Shown: one piece after another, positions 8,587 to 16,752 of the stretch | How the letters are laid out: the number at the start of each line of letters is the position of its first letter | How positions within the stretch are numbered: the stretch's first letter is position 1 | NCBI RefSeq assembly: GCF_030817535.1 | Contig: NZ_JAUSZL010000002.1 | Location: 2,046,001-2,110,000 of the forward strand | Direction of reading: 5' to 3' | DNA from: Streptomyces sp. V3I8 | GTDB lineage: Bacteria; Actinomycetota; Actinomycetes; Streptomycetales; Streptomycetaceae | Length of the DNA: 64,000 bases | Made by a program: the position numbers and the translations under genes | Notes under the pieces: model-generated | What the model saw: only the letters and a program-made list of their open reading frames with translations | Databases searched by the model: none | Told to the model about the DNA's origin: nothing

Positions 8587-9579
8587 ATGTTCCTAGGTGT
8601 CGACGGTGGCGGTACGAAAACCGCATTCTGCATGGTCGACCGGTCCGGACAGGTCGTGGCGCGAGCACAGGCGGCAAGTTCGTACTACTTCTCCCACGGC
8701 ATCGAGCTTGTCGGACGTGTGCTGAAGGAAGGCGTCGAAGCTGTCTGCACGGCGGCCGGGCTGGCCCCCGCCGACATCGAGTACGCCTTTTTCGGGCTGC
8801 CCGGCTACGGGGAGGCGGCCCGCGATCTGCCCGTCCTGAACGCGACCCCGCGAGCGGTGCTCGGGCACGACCGCTACACCTGCGACAACGACATGGTCTG
8901 CGGCTGGGCGGGTTCGCTGGGCGCGGTCGACGGCATCAACGTCATCAGCGGCACCGGTTCGATGACCTACGGCGAGCGGCTGGGCCGGGGCGTGCGCATC
9001 GGTGGCTGGAGCGAGATGTTCGGCGACGAGGGATCGGCGCACTGGATCGCGATCCGGGGTCTCAACGCCTTCTCGCGGATGGGTGACGGGCGGCTCCCCG
9101 AGGGCCCCCTGGCCGAGGTGTTCCGGCGCCACCTGCATCTCGCCTCCGACCTCGACGTGATCGACGTCGTCCACAACCGGTGGCAGGGCGACCGGAGCCG
9201 GATCGCCGCGCTCAGCCGCTCGGTGGCCGAGGCGGCCGCTCTGGGCGACGCGGTCGCCACGGAGATCCTCACCGGCGCGGGCCGGGAACTCGCCCTGCTC
9301 GTCGACGTCACCCGCGAACGGCTGGAGTTCGGCCCGGACGAGACCGTACCGGTCTCCTACTCCGGCGGCACCTTCGGCGCCCACCTGGTTCTGGAGGCGT
9401 TCACCTCCGGGCTGAAAAATCGTTCTACCCACTACGAGCTGCGACACCCTCTCTACGAGCCTGTCGTAGGTGCTGCCCTGTACGCCGCAAAACTCGCCGG
9501 AACCTCGCTCGACCGGCCCGCGCTCGACGCGCTGCGCATGACCCCCGGGCCCCCTGCCTCAGGAGAGGACAACCGATGA
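8587..9579 (+). CDS. BadF/BadG-type ATPase, probable (N-acetyl)galactosamine kinase
   Basis: A 330-residue actin-like ATPase of the BadF/BadG/NAGK family. Phosphate-1 motif DGGGTKT is at residues 6-12, and VISGTGSMTYGE, with a second ATP-binding loop, at about 119-130; GWSEMFGDEGSAHWIA is the usual NAGK-type continuation. Members phosphorylate N-acetylglucosamine or related amino sugars. In this operon, which lacks PTS genes, it would supply the 6-phosphate needed by the AgaS-like enzyme. CGGAGG at 8574-8579 precedes ATG 8587 by 7 bp. Its stop overlaps the transporter start by 4 bp. Confidence 0.8.
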   Translation: MFLGVDGGGTKTAFCMVDRSGQVVARAQAASSYYFSHGIELVGRVLKEGVEAVCTAAGLAPADIEYAFFGLPGYGEAARDLPVLNATPRAVLGHDRYTCDNDMVCGWAGSLGAVDGINVISGTGSMTYGERLGRGVRIGGWSEMFGDEGSAHWIAIRGLNAFSRMGDGRLPEGPLAEVFRRHLHLASDLDVIDVVHNRWQGDRSRIAALSRSVAEAAALGDAVATEILTGAGRELALLVDVTRERLEFGPDETVPVSYSGGTFGAHLVLEAFTSGLKNRSTHYELRHPLYEPVVGAALYAAKLAGTSLDRPALDALRMTPGPPASGEDNR

Positions 9580-10526
9580 ACAGAGGTACGAAGAGCTGGA
9601 TCGTGTACGCGTCGCTGCTGGTCCTGTTCTGGGGTGTGTGGGGCGCCTTCTCGAGCGAACCGAACAGCAGGTACGGCTATCCCAACGAGATGATCTACAT
9701 CATCTGGGCCTGCACGATGCTCATCCCCGCGTACTTCGCGATGCGCGGCAACACGTTCGACCGCCGGCCGGTCGCCGCGGGGTACGGACTGATCGCGGGA
9801 CTGACCGGCGCCGGCGGACAGCTGCTGCTTTTCCAGGCGCTCGCCAACGGTCCGGCGTACCTGATCTTCCCCCTGGTCTCGCTCTCCCCGGTGATCACCG
9901 TCCTCATGGCGATGGCGCTGCTGCGTGAGCGGATCAACCGGCTCGCCCTCATAGGTGTCGTCGCGGCGCTGGCCGCGATCGTGCTTTTCAGCATTCCCAG
10001 CAGCAAGGACGACTCGAACTCGCACGGCCCGTGGCTGCTGATGGCCATCCTGATCTGCGTCGCCTGGGGCGTGCAGGCGTTCTGCATGCGCAAGGCCGCG
10101 CTTGTCGGGGTCAACGACGCGACGACCTTCGGCTGGATGACCATCAGCGGACTGCTGCTGGTGCCGGTGGCGTTCGTGATGATGGGTGATTTCCCCTCCG
10201 ATGCCCCGTGGCAGGCGCCCGCGCTCACCGCGGTGACGCAGGTCCTCAACGCGGTCGGCGCGCTGTTCCTGGTCATGGCGTTCAGCCGGGGCAAGGCCAC
10301 GGTGGTCGCTCCCGTCACCAACGCACTGGCGCCGGTGTTGACCATCGTGCTGTCCCTGGCGGTCTACCAGAGGCTCCCCAACGTGTGGGGCACCCTCGGC
10401 ATCGTGCTGGCCCTCGCCGGCTCGACCCTCATGGTCTACAGCGACGAGAAGAGCGGCGAGAGTTCCGTGGCCCCGGGGGCGGCGGACGACGGCGCGGACG
10501 TGAGTCCGGCTGCGCAGAAGTCCTGA
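9576..10526 (+). CDS. DMT-superfamily (EamA-like) permease, likely amino-sugar uptake
   Basis: A 316-residue integral membrane protein with about ten hydrophobic segments in two homologous halves, typical of EamA/DMT carriers. It begins MNRGTKSWIVYASLLVLFWG and ends in a short acidic tail. AGGAGAGGA lies just before ATG 9576, which overlaps the kinase stop codon. Its place between a sugar kinase and an aldolase suggests uptake of free galactosamine or N-acetylgalactosamine, replacing the AgaVWEF PTS of enteric bacteria. DMT carriers also export metabolites, so direction is not proven. Confidence 0.8.
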   Translation: MNRGTKSWIVYASLLVLFWGVWGAFSSEPNSRYGYPNEMIYIIWACTMLIPAYFAMRGNTFDRRPVAAGYGLIAGLTGAGGQLLLFQALANGPAYLIFPLVSLSPVITVLMAMALLRERINRLALIGVVAALAAIVLFSIPSSKDDSNSHGPWLLMAILICVAWGVQAFCMRKAALVGVNDATTFGWMTISGLLLVPVAFVMMGDFPSDAPWQAPALTAVTQVLNAVGALFLVMAFSRGKATVVAPVTNALAPVLTIVLSLAVYQRLPNVWGTLGIVLALAGSTLMVYSDEKSGESSVAPGAADDGADVSPAAQKS

Positions 10527-10562
10527 TCGCCCGCAGATCCGTACCGGCCCGAACCACATAGC

Positions 10563-10588
10563 GGTACGGGCCGGCACCGGCCCGTACC
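10563..10588 (+). terminator. Intra-operon hairpin between permease and aldolase
   Basis: A perfect 12-bp stem (10563-10574 with 10577-10588) and a 2-nt loop, without a T tract, in the 96-bp gap before the aldolase gene. It could be a partial terminator, an RNA-stabilising element for the upstream message, or an mRNA processing site that sets aldolase levels. Confidence 0.6.
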
Positions 10589-10622
10589 CACCGAACCGAC
10601 ATGAAAGCGAGGGGACACCCTT

Positions 10623-11474
10623 ATGCCCCTGGTTCCCACGCGCGAACTCGTCTCGAAGGCCGCCGCCGCAGGCCGGGCCGTCGCCGCGTTCAACGTGATC
10701 ACGTTGGAGCACGCCGAGGCGATCACCGCCGGCGCAGCCGCGGCGGGCGCCCCGGGGGTGATCCTGCAGATCAGCGAGAACGCCGTACGGTTCCACGGCG
10801 GCCGGGTCGAGCCGATCGCGCGGGCAGCGGCCGAGGTCGGCAAGGCCTGTGACGTCGACGTGGCACTGCACATGGACCATGTGACGGACATGCGGCTGCT
10901 GCGCACGGCGGCCGACGCGGGGTTCTCCTCCGCGATGTTCGACGCCGGGGCGCAGCCGTACGCCGAGAACCTCGCCGCCACCCGCGCCGCGGTCCGGTGG
11001 GCCCACGGTGCGGGCCTGTGGCTGGAGGCCGAACTCGGCTATGTGGGCGGCAAGCCCGACGCCCCCGCGAGCGCCCACGCAGCCGGGGTGCGCACCGACC
11101 CGCAGGAGGCGGCGCGCTATGTCGCGGACACCGGCGTGGACGCCCTGGCCGTCGCCGTCGGCAGTAGCCACGCGATGACCGAACGCTCCGCGACTCTGGA
11201 CCACGCGCTCATCGAACGCCTGCGGGAGGCCGTGCCCGTACCTCTGGTGCTGCACGGTTCGTCGGGCGTCGGCGACGACGATCTGCGACAAGCCGTTCAG
11301 GCGGGCATCGTGAAGATCAACATCGGTACCGCTCTCAACGTCGCGTTCACCGGCGCGGTCCGCGAGGCGCTGGCGGAGCGCCCCGACCTGACCGACCCCC
11401 GCCCCTACGTCGCCAGGGGCCGGGAGACGATGGCGGAGACGGTCCGGGTCCTGCTCGGTGTGGTGAGCGGCTGA
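10623..11474 (+). CDS. Class II tagatose/fructose-bisphosphate aldolase
   Basis: A 283-residue class II (zinc) aldolase of the KbaY/GatY/FbaA family. Visible elements are the N-terminal AVAAFNVITLEHAEAI, the metal and substrate segment VALHMDHVTD near residue 80-90, and the late HGSSGVGDDDLRQAV and KINIGT loops that hold zinc ligands and the phosphate site. It would cleave tagatose-1,6-bisphosphate to dihydroxyacetone phosphate and glyceraldehyde-3-phosphate, completing the amino-sugar route. The GatZ-like protein at 6082 is its usual partner. GAGGGG lies upstream of ATG 10623. No kinase for tagatose-6-phosphate is encoded nearby. Confidence 0.85.
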   Translation: MPLVPTRELVSKAAAAGRAVAAFNVITLEHAEAITAGAAAAGAPGVILQISENAVRFHGGRVEPIARAAAEVGKACDVDVALHMDHVTDMRLLRTAADAGFSSAMFDAGAQPYAENLAATRAAVRWAHGAGLWLEAELGYVGGKPDAPASAHAAGVRTDPQEAARYVADTGVDALAVAVGSSHAMTERSATLDHALIERLREAVPVPLVLHGSSGVGDDDLRQAVQAGIVKINIGTALNVAFTGAVREALAERPDLTDPRPYVARGRETMAETVRVLLGVVSG

Positions 11475-11500
11475 GCGGGGCCGAAACTTTCCCCGCACCC

Positions 11501-11530
11501 GGTGTCACCCGGTGACACCCGGTGACACCC
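11501..11530. repeat. Three tandem 10-bp repeats
   Basis: GGTGACACCC (first copy GGTGTCACCC) is repeated three times without gaps, just after the aldolase gene and at the left edge of a gene remnant. It may mark a deletion junction. Confidence 0.8.
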
Positions 11531-11869
11531 GGCGAGCTCAAGGAGCCGGTCCACGTCGACGTCGACCGGCTCCGGCCCTGGACCGACATCCCGAAGCTGA
11601 AGAACACCTCCGGGACCGGCACCTACACCACCTCCCACACTCTCGGTGTCAACGGCACCGAGGTTCCCACCGTCAACCAGCTGAACGCGACAGCGGACAT
11701 CGGCGCCTACCTGCATGCCGGCAGGAACACCCTCACCGTCCACGTCTCGACCACCCTCATCAACCGACTGCGCACCCTCTCCGACGCACTGTCCATCCGC
11801 GCCGCACAGGCCAACGGTCTCGTCGGGCCGGTCACGCTGACCCCGTACAGCATCACCAGGGTCAGCTGA
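11516..11869 (+). pseudogene. C-terminal fragment of a secreted glycoside hydrolase
   Basis: The frame opens just after a TGA at 11513 and encodes about 115 residues with no ribosome site. RPWTDIPKLKNTSGTG, NGTEVPTVNQLN and YLHAGRNTLTVHVSTTLINRL resemble the C-terminal galactose-binding-like domain of large secreted glycosidases of the alpha-L-rhamnosidase type. The usual stretch between the first and second motif is missing, so even the domain is internally deleted. The catalytic part is absent. A perfect terminator hairpin follows. I read it as the last trace of a lost sugar gene beside the amino-sugar locus. Confidence 0.6.
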
Positions 11870-11879
11870 CCGCACTGCT

Positions 11880-11914
11880 GCCGGGGGTGCACACCGGTGG
11901 TGTGCACCCCCGGC
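11880..11914 (+). terminator. Strong hairpin terminator
   Basis: Perfect 16-bp stem (11880-11895 with 11899-11914) and a 3-nt loop, 10 bp after the remnant's stop codon. It can also stop readthrough from the amino-sugar operon. The rest of 11870-12067 shows no gene. Confidence 0.8.
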
Positions 11915-12067
11915 GCCGGTCGCCTCGGCCCGCCGCCCGACTCGGTATACGCCGCCCGACCGGGTCCGACCGGCTCAGCAACACACCTGACACCTCATCA
12001 GGAAGGCGCTCTCGACGAACACTCCGGTCCTCCCCCCGAACCCGGCGAACCACAGCGGTCGGAGCAC

Positions 12068-12670
12068 CTAGCCGTTCGCCGGCGCCTCGGTCTGCCAGCC
12101 GAGAAGGATCGCGCGAAGCGCCTGTTCGGCGAGGCGGCGGGCGCGATCGCTGCCTACGTCGCCGAGGTGACCGAGCGACGCGATGCCGTACAGCGTGCCC
12201 CAGAGGATCTCGCAGGCCTGGTCGAAATCGGCCAGGACCACGTCGTGTGCAGCCGACCAGGTGGCGAGCAGCTCCCTGAGGACGTCGATGGCCGGTTCCG
12301 CGACGCGCCGGCGTTCGTCCGCGTCGACCACCGGGTCGTTCATGACCTGGAAGAGGTGGGGGTGCTCACCGGCGAACCGGACGTACTCCGACGCGATGCG
12401 CGTCATGCGCCGGTCCGTGTCGGGCTCCTGCGCGGCTTGGTGGAACTCGGTCAGCATGAGGCGGTGACCGTGCGCGACCAGCTCCAGTACGAGCGCGTCC
12501 TTGTTGGCGAAGTGCTGGTAGACGACGGGCGCGGAGTATTCGACGTCGGTGGCGATGCGCCGGATCGTCAGGGCCGCGATGCCCTCGGTCTCGAGGACGT
12601 GCAGCGCGGCCTCGATGATCCGCTCCCGGGTGTTCGCCCGTTCGCGGGCCCGTCTCGTGCTGGTCGGCAT
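12068..12670 (-). CDS. TetR/AcrR-family repressor
   Basis: A 200-residue regulator. The N-terminal HTH is at about residues 12-58 (RERIIEAALHVLETEGIAALTIRRIATDVEYSAP in outline, then VYQHFANKDALVLELV). The C-terminal ligand and dimer domain (GTLYGIASLGHLGDV, EQALRAILLGW) resembles the TetR C-terminal 33/WHG type. It is divergent from the NAD-epimerase at 12973, with inverted GTTAG sites in the space between, so it most likely represses that gene and itself. The ligand is unknown. Confidence 0.85.
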   Translation of the reverse strand: MPTSTRRARERANTRERIIEAALHVLETEGIAALTIRRIATDVEYSAPVVYQHFANKDALVLELVAHGHRLMLTEFHQAAQEPDTDRRMTRIASEYVRFAGEHPHLFQVMNDPVVDADERRRVAEPAIDVLRELLATWSAAHDVVLADFDQACEILWGTLYGIASLGHLGDVGSDRARRLAEQALRAILLGWQTEAPANG

Positions 12671-12744
12671 GGTCCGTCACTTCGCCTCGATGGTGTCCTC
12701 GAACCCTAGTCACCGCCTTGACCGCGCCGACGACGCACGCCATA

Positions 12745-12776
12745 GTTAACAGCGTTAGGAAATCTAACAAGGTTAG
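12745..12776. promoter_or_regulatory. Operator of the TetR/epimerase pair
   Basis: GTTAAC (12745-12750), then GTTAG-GAAAT-CTAAC, a perfect 5-bp inverted repeat at 12754-12768, then another GTTAG at 12772-12776. This AT-rich island in a GC-rich divergent region has the size and symmetry of a TetR operator. Confidence 0.65.
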
Positions 12777-12812
12777 GAACGGGCAGTAAGTCATGATTTA
12801 CCACATCAATAG

Positions 12813-12944
12813 GGTGTCGTCGAGGATCTCGACCTGAACGCCAAAGTCCAGGAACTGCGCCGGCGCCGCAACGAGCTCAGCCCGCAGACCGCCGGCATGC
12901 TCGCCGACGTGCCCACCTGCACCGGCTCCGGCGTGGACGGCTGA
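12813..12944 (+). other. Short coding-like remnant before the epimerase gene
   Basis: An open stretch of 43 codons following an in-frame TAG, with no start codon. It reads as a charged helix (VQELRRRRNELSPQTAGML) and ends 28 bp before the epimerase. Codon bias is coding-like, but I do not recognise the family. It may be the tail of a gene whose front was lost when the TetR region arrived. The rest of the 302-bp gap holds the operator. Confidence 0.35.
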
Positions 12945-12972
12945 CCGACACCCCGAAGAAGGAGAAACCGTC

Positions 12973-13875
12973 ATGGCCAAGCACGTCGTCATCGGTGCCG
13001 GTTCCATCGGTACCAACGTCGCCCGCCTGCTCGCCGAGCGCGGCGAGAGCGTCCGGATCGTCACCCGCAGCGGCTCCGGCCCCGAGCACCGGCTGGTCGA
13101 CCGGGTCGCCGCAGACGCGTCCGACCCGTCCCGCCTGACCGAGCTGTCCCGCGGCGCGGAAGTGATCTACCACTGCGCCAATCCACCCTCGTACACGGCG
13201 TGGGAGCGCCTGTTGCCGCCCCTGCAGACGGCGGCCGTCACCGCCGCCAAGGCGAACGACGCCGTCCTCGCGCTGACCGGCAGCCTTTACGCCTACGGTC
13301 CGCAGCCCGGTGGCCGGATGAACGAACACACCCCCATGGCCGCCACCGGGCACAAGGGCCGCTTGCGCAGACGCATGTGGGAACAGGCCCTCGCCGGAGG
13401 GATCCGCACCGTCGAGGTCCGCGGCTCCGACTACATCGGCAAGGACGCCAACGGCATCTACTCCCTGCTCATCAAGTCGGCCCTGCAGAAGGGAAAAGCG
13501 GCCTGGATCACCGGCCATCTGGACATGCCGCACACCTTCACCTTCAACGGCGACATGGCACAGGCCCTCATCACGCTGGCCTCGGAGGAACGCGCGTGGG
13601 GCCGACCCTGGCACGTGCCGTCCCCGCCGGCCGTCACCATTCGCGAGCTGGCGCGGCGCTACGCCGTCGCGGCGGGCCGGCCACCGGTCAAACTAATCCG
13701 GATACCGCGCTCCGTGACGCGTACGGCCGGGCTGATCGTGCCGATCGCCCGCGAGATGGCCGAGATGGACTACCAGCGGTACGCGCCGTTCCACATGGAC
13801 GCGACGGAGACGGCCGACACCTTCCACCTGACCGCCACCGACCTCGACTCCGCCGTCCGCGACGAGGTGGGCTGA
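12973..13875 (+). CDS. NAD(P)-dependent epimerase/dehydratase-like protein (SDR extended family)
   Basis: A 300-residue Rossmann-fold protein. The dinucleotide motif GAGSIGTNVA is at residues 8-17, followed by a short acidic region. GSLYAYG near residue 103-109 carries the Tyr of the extended SDR family, but the Lys is not in the usual YxxxK spacing, so it may act as an NADPH-binding reductase or atypical SDR. GGAG lies before ATG 12973. It is divergent from a TetR gene and probably under its control, as seen for detoxification or quinone-reducing enzymes. Substrate unknown. Confidence 0.8.
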   Translation: MAKHVVIGAGSIGTNVARLLAERGESVRIVTRSGSGPEHRLVDRVAADASDPSRLTELSRGAEVIYHCANPPSYTAWERLLPPLQTAAVTAAKANDAVLALTGSLYAYGPQPGGRMNEHTPMAATGHKGRLRRRMWEQALAGGIRTVEVRGSDYIGKDANGIYSLLIKSALQKGKAAWITGHLDMPHTFTFNGDMAQALITLASEERAWGRPWHVPSPPAVTIRELARRYAVAAGRPPVKLIRIPRSVTRTAGLIVPIAREMAEMDYQRYAPFHMDATETADTFHLTATDLDSAVRDEVG

Positions 13876-14250
13876 ACTCCCACCGCCACACCGGCGGGCC
13901 GACGGCACGGCCGCCGACACCGCGAACGTTCGCGGTCACGGCACCAGCCGGTGACCCGGCCGAGTTCGATCCGGCCGATGTTCAGGGCCCATGCGACGGC
14001 ATTGCCGAACCTGATCTTGTTGGGCACTTCCTCCAGGCCGCGACGATGGAGGCGTGGAACTGCTGCCGGGTCAGGCCCTTCCATGGCCGGTTCAAGGCTG
14101 GCCACGCACTCCACGTGATGCGTACGCCGTTCGACGGCGGCGCGGTTCAGTGAGGGGAATCGGGCGGCGGAGCGGTCCGCGTTCGGAGCGGTCCGGTGTG
14201 CGGCCCGCCCCGCTTCCCTCCGTTTGGTACCTTTCACCGGACACGAAAAT
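13876..14250. other. Intergenic region with no recognisable intact gene
   Basis: This 375-bp stretch has partly coding-like composition in both directions. A minus-strand reading around 13960-14155 (for example FGNAVAWALNIGRIELGRV) is smooth but has no plausible start and no family I recognise. I treat it as a decayed remnant or spacer ahead of the recA promoter. Confidence 0.4.
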
Positions 14251-14264
14251 CGATCGGATGTTCG
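14251..14264. promoter_or_regulatory. LexA (SOS) box upstream of recA
   Basis: CGATCGGATGTTCG matches the actinobacterial LexA consensus CGAAC-N4-GTTCG with one mismatch (T for A at position 4). It lies 94 bp before the recA start, as expected for a DNA-damage-induced promoter. I could not fix the -10 and -35 elements. Confidence 0.65.
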
Positions 14265-14357
14265 TTTACTGGGATCTCCGAGACGTCCGTTGTCGGCAGT
14301 AGACGCTCACGTCCTCCGACGTGCGGCGCGCCACTCAATCGGACCGGGTGAAAGCTC

Positions 14358-15434
14358 ATGGCAGGTACCGACCGCGAAAAGGCGCTGGACACCGCGCTCG
14401 CACAGATCGAGCGGAAATTCGGCAGGGGCGCGGTGATGCGTCTGGGTGAGCGGCCGAACGAGCCCATCGAGGTGATCCCCACCGGATCGACCGCCCTGGA
14501 CGTCGCCCTCGGCGTCGGCGGTCTGCCGCGCGGCCGGGTGGTGGAGGTGTACGGTCCGGAGTCCTCCGGCAAGACGACCCTGACCCTGCACGCGGTGGCG
14601 AACGCGCAGAAGGCCGGCGGCCAGGTGGCCTTCGTCGATGCCGAGCACGCCCTCGACCCCGAGTACGCCAAGAAGCTCGGCGTCGATACCGACAACCTCA
14701 TCCTGTCCCAGCCGGACAACGGTGAGCAGGCACTGGAGATCGTGGACATCCTGATCCGCTCCGGCGCGATCGATTTGATCGTGATCGACTCCGTCGCGGC
14801 CCTGGTGCCGCGCGCGGAGATCGAGGGCGAGATGGGCGACTCCCACATGGGTCTGCAGGCCCGTCTGATGAGCCAGGCGCTCCGCAAGATCACGGGCGCG
14901 CTCAGCCAGTCGAAGACCACCGCGATCTTCATCAACCAGCTCCGCGAGAAGATCGGCGTGATGTTCGGCTCGCCGGAGACCACGACCGGTGGCCGGGCGC
15001 TGAAGTTCTACGCCTCGGTGCGCCTGGACATCCGCCGCATCGAGACCCTGAAGGACGGCACCGACGCGGTCGGCAACCGCACCCGCGTCAAGGTCGTCAA
15101 GAACAAGGTGGCCCCGCCCTTCAAGCAGGCCGAGTTCGACATCCTCTACGGCCAGGGCATCAGCCGCGAGGGCGGCCTGATCGACATGGGCGTGGAGAAC
15201 GGCTTCGTGCGCAAGGCCGGCGCCTGGTACACGTACGAGGGCGACCAGCTCGGCCAGGGCAAGGAGAACGCGCGCAACTTCCTCAAGGACAACCCCGACC
15301 TCGCCAACGAGATCGAGAAGAAGATCCTGGAGAAGCTGGGGATCGGGACACCGGCGAAGACCGCGGTCGCCGAGGACGCAGGCACCGTCCCGGCCCCCGA
15401 TGCCGCCCGGACCCCGGCGGGAAACGCCACCTGA
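14358..15434 (+). CDS. recA: RecA recombinase, short-tailed and without recX
   Basis: A 358-residue RecA: Walker A GPESSGKT at 66-73, Walker B LIVID at 140-144, and conserved loops L1 ([13 protein letters not shown]) and L2 ([15 protein letters not shown]). It forms the ATP-dependent strand-exchange filament and triggers LexA cleavage. The core follows the streptomycete type, but the tail ends [15 protein letters not shown] and lacks the longer Ala/Lys-rich end I recall from S. coelicolor RecA (about 374 residues). Several core substitutions also occur ([15 protein letters not shown]). Housekeeping Streptomyces recA is followed by recX; here a terminator and unrelated genes follow. It may be a second recA. 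Confidence 0.95.
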   Translation: MAGTDREKALDTALAQIERKFGRGAVMRLGERPNEPIEVIPTGSTALDVALGVGGLPRGRVVEVYGPESSGKTTLTLHAVANAQKAGGQVAFVDAEHALDPEYAKKLGVDTDNLILSQPDNGEQALEIVDILIRSGAIDLIVIDSVAALVPRAEIEGEMGDSHMGLQARLMSQALRKITGALSQSKTTAIFINQLREKIGVMFGSPETTTGGRALKFYASVRLDIRRIETLKDGTDAVGNRTRVKVVKNKVAPPFKQAEFDILYGQGISREGGLIDMGVENGFVRKAGAWYTYEGDQLGQGKENARNFLKDNPDLANEIEKKILEKLGIGTPAKTAVAEDAGTVPAPDAARTPAGNAT

Positions 15435-15484
15435 CAGGCGCAGGAGCAGCCCGGCGCGGCCCGGCCGGGAGAGGCGGCCTTCCA

Positions 15485-15525
15485 GGCTCCCGGGCTCCCG
15501 GGCTCCCGGGCTCCCGGGCTCCCGG
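15485..15525. repeat. 9-bp tandem repeat after recA
   Basis: About four and a half copies of GGCTCCCGG / GCTCCCGGG in tandem, starting 51 bp after the recA stop. Each copy contains the palindrome CCCGGG. Between it and 15778 I see no gene, only coding-like debris. Confidence 0.8.
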
Positions 15526-15777
15526 CATGTTCAGCGTCGCGGCATGCTCCACGGCCCCTGTCCGCTCGCGTCCCTGGTCGTTGTCCGCCGGGTCGGTGAC
15601 GAAGACGCCGACCGCCTGCGCACCCGCGGTGCGCCGCACGCGCGAGCTCTACCCGGCCGGCCTCGTCGCCACCCCGCACCTGTTTCGCAAGCAGGCCGTG
15701 CCAGGGATCTGCGTCGCCTGACGAGGTGATGCGTGCGAATGTCCGCTGCACCGTCCGACGCCGCGGGACGACCGCGA

Positions 15778-15810
15778 GGTGGGGGCACCGCCGGAAGCGG
15801 TGCCCCCACC
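15778..15810. terminator. Bidirectional terminator between recA and DUF899 gene
   Basis: Perfect 14-bp stem (15778-15791 with 15797-15810) and a 5-nt loop (CGGAA), between two convergent genes. There is no T tract, which is common in Streptomyces. Confidence 0.85.
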
Positions 15811-15904
15811 CGGACCCGGGTCGGGCCGAAACCTCACCGTCGCAGCGCCGCGGCAGCCCTTCCGCCCGTACCTGCCGCGTCATCCAGCCCCGTGCCCCGG
15901 AAGG

Positions 15905-16597
15905 TCAGGCGTCCGGACCGGGGCCGTAGCGTGCCGCGACGGCCTCGGAGCTGATCCATCGGCTGTAGGTGGGTGACCGGGGCCAGCCCTCGGGCGAGTC
16001 CTGCCAGTCCTCCTGCCGTCCGTACGGCAGGAGATCGATGAGCGCGAAGGTGTGGCTGAGCTGCTCGGTGCCCCGGCCGTCGGTGTGCCAGGTGCGGTAG
16101 ACGGTGTCGCCGTCGCGGAGGAAGACGTTGACCGCGAATCCGCCGCCGGGCGGCGCACCCACGTCGGTGCCGAACGGGCTGTTCGCGGTGGAGTACCAGG
16201 CCATCCTGTTCCCGGTCCGCCGCTTGTACGCGAAGGCCTGGTCGATCGGGCCCTGGGTGACGACGACGAACCTGGCGTCGTAGTCCTCCAGGAACTCCAG
16301 GCGGGTGAACTGCGCCGTGAACCCCGTGCAGCCCGGGCACTGCCACTCCTTGCCGGGGAACCACATGTGGTTGTAGACGATCAGCTGGGAGTTGCCGCCG
16401 AAGACGTCGGCCAGCCGGACCTGCCCCTCCTCACCCTCAAGGGTGTAGTCGGGCATCTCGGTCATCGGCAGTCGGCGGCGCTGGGCGGCGATCGCGTCCA
16501 GTTCCCGGGTCGCGGCCTTCTCCCTGGCGCGCAGGTCGTCGAGATGGCGCTGCCACGCCCCGGTGTCGACGACGGGCGGCAATGCCTTGGCTGTCAT
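15905..16597 (-). CDS. DUF899 thioredoxin-like protein
   Basis: A 230-residue cytosolic protein of the DUF899 family, which has a thioredoxin-like fold. The N-terminal helix is rich in charged residues (LRAREKAATRELDAIAAQRRRLPM). YNHMWFPGKEWQCPGC carries a CxxC pair near residue 93-96. HTFALIDLLPYGRQE and the C-terminal segment are usual family blocks. The exact reaction is not known. Start ATG 16597 has GGAGG 5 bp upstream on the minus strand. The 3' end faces the terminator shared with recA. Confidence 0.85.
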   Translation of the reverse strand: MTAKALPPVVDTGAWQRHLDDLRAREKAATRELDAIAAQRRRLPMTEMPDYTLEGEEGQVRLADVFGGNSQLIVYNHMWFPGKEWQCPGCTGFTAQFTRLEFLEDYDARFVVVTQGPIDQAFAYKRRTGNRMAWYSTANSPFGTDVGAPPGGGFAVNVFLRDGDTVYRTWHTDGRGTEQLSHTFALIDLLPYGRQEDWQDSPEGWPRSPTYSRWISSEAVAARYGPGPDA

Positions 16598-16670
16598 GTG
16601 TTCCTCCGGAGAGCACGGCGGATGGTTCGCGGGTGGTGACTCCGCCCCCGCGCCGAACTCATCGCTCTCC

Positions 16671-16730
16671 GGCAATCCGGCATGCGACGGCCCGCCCCGT
16701 TCGGGGCGGGCCGTCGCATGCCGGATTGCC
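16671..16730. repeat. 29-bp perfect inverted repeat with 2-nt loop
   Basis: Arm 16671-16699 is the exact reverse complement of 16702-16730; only TT separates them. It lies 23 bp after the end of the PRC/DUF2382 gene and before the DUF899 promoter. Position suggests a terminator for the former, but the stem is about twice the usual length and has no T tract. A miniature mobile palindrome is an alternative. Confidence 0.9.
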
Positions 16731-16752
16731 GCGTTGCCGCGGTACCGCACGG

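Noticed and set aside
13770..14237. Minus-strand frame between epimerase and recA as a transposase remnant
   Set aside because: No DDE or other transposase motif and no terminal repeats could be seen.
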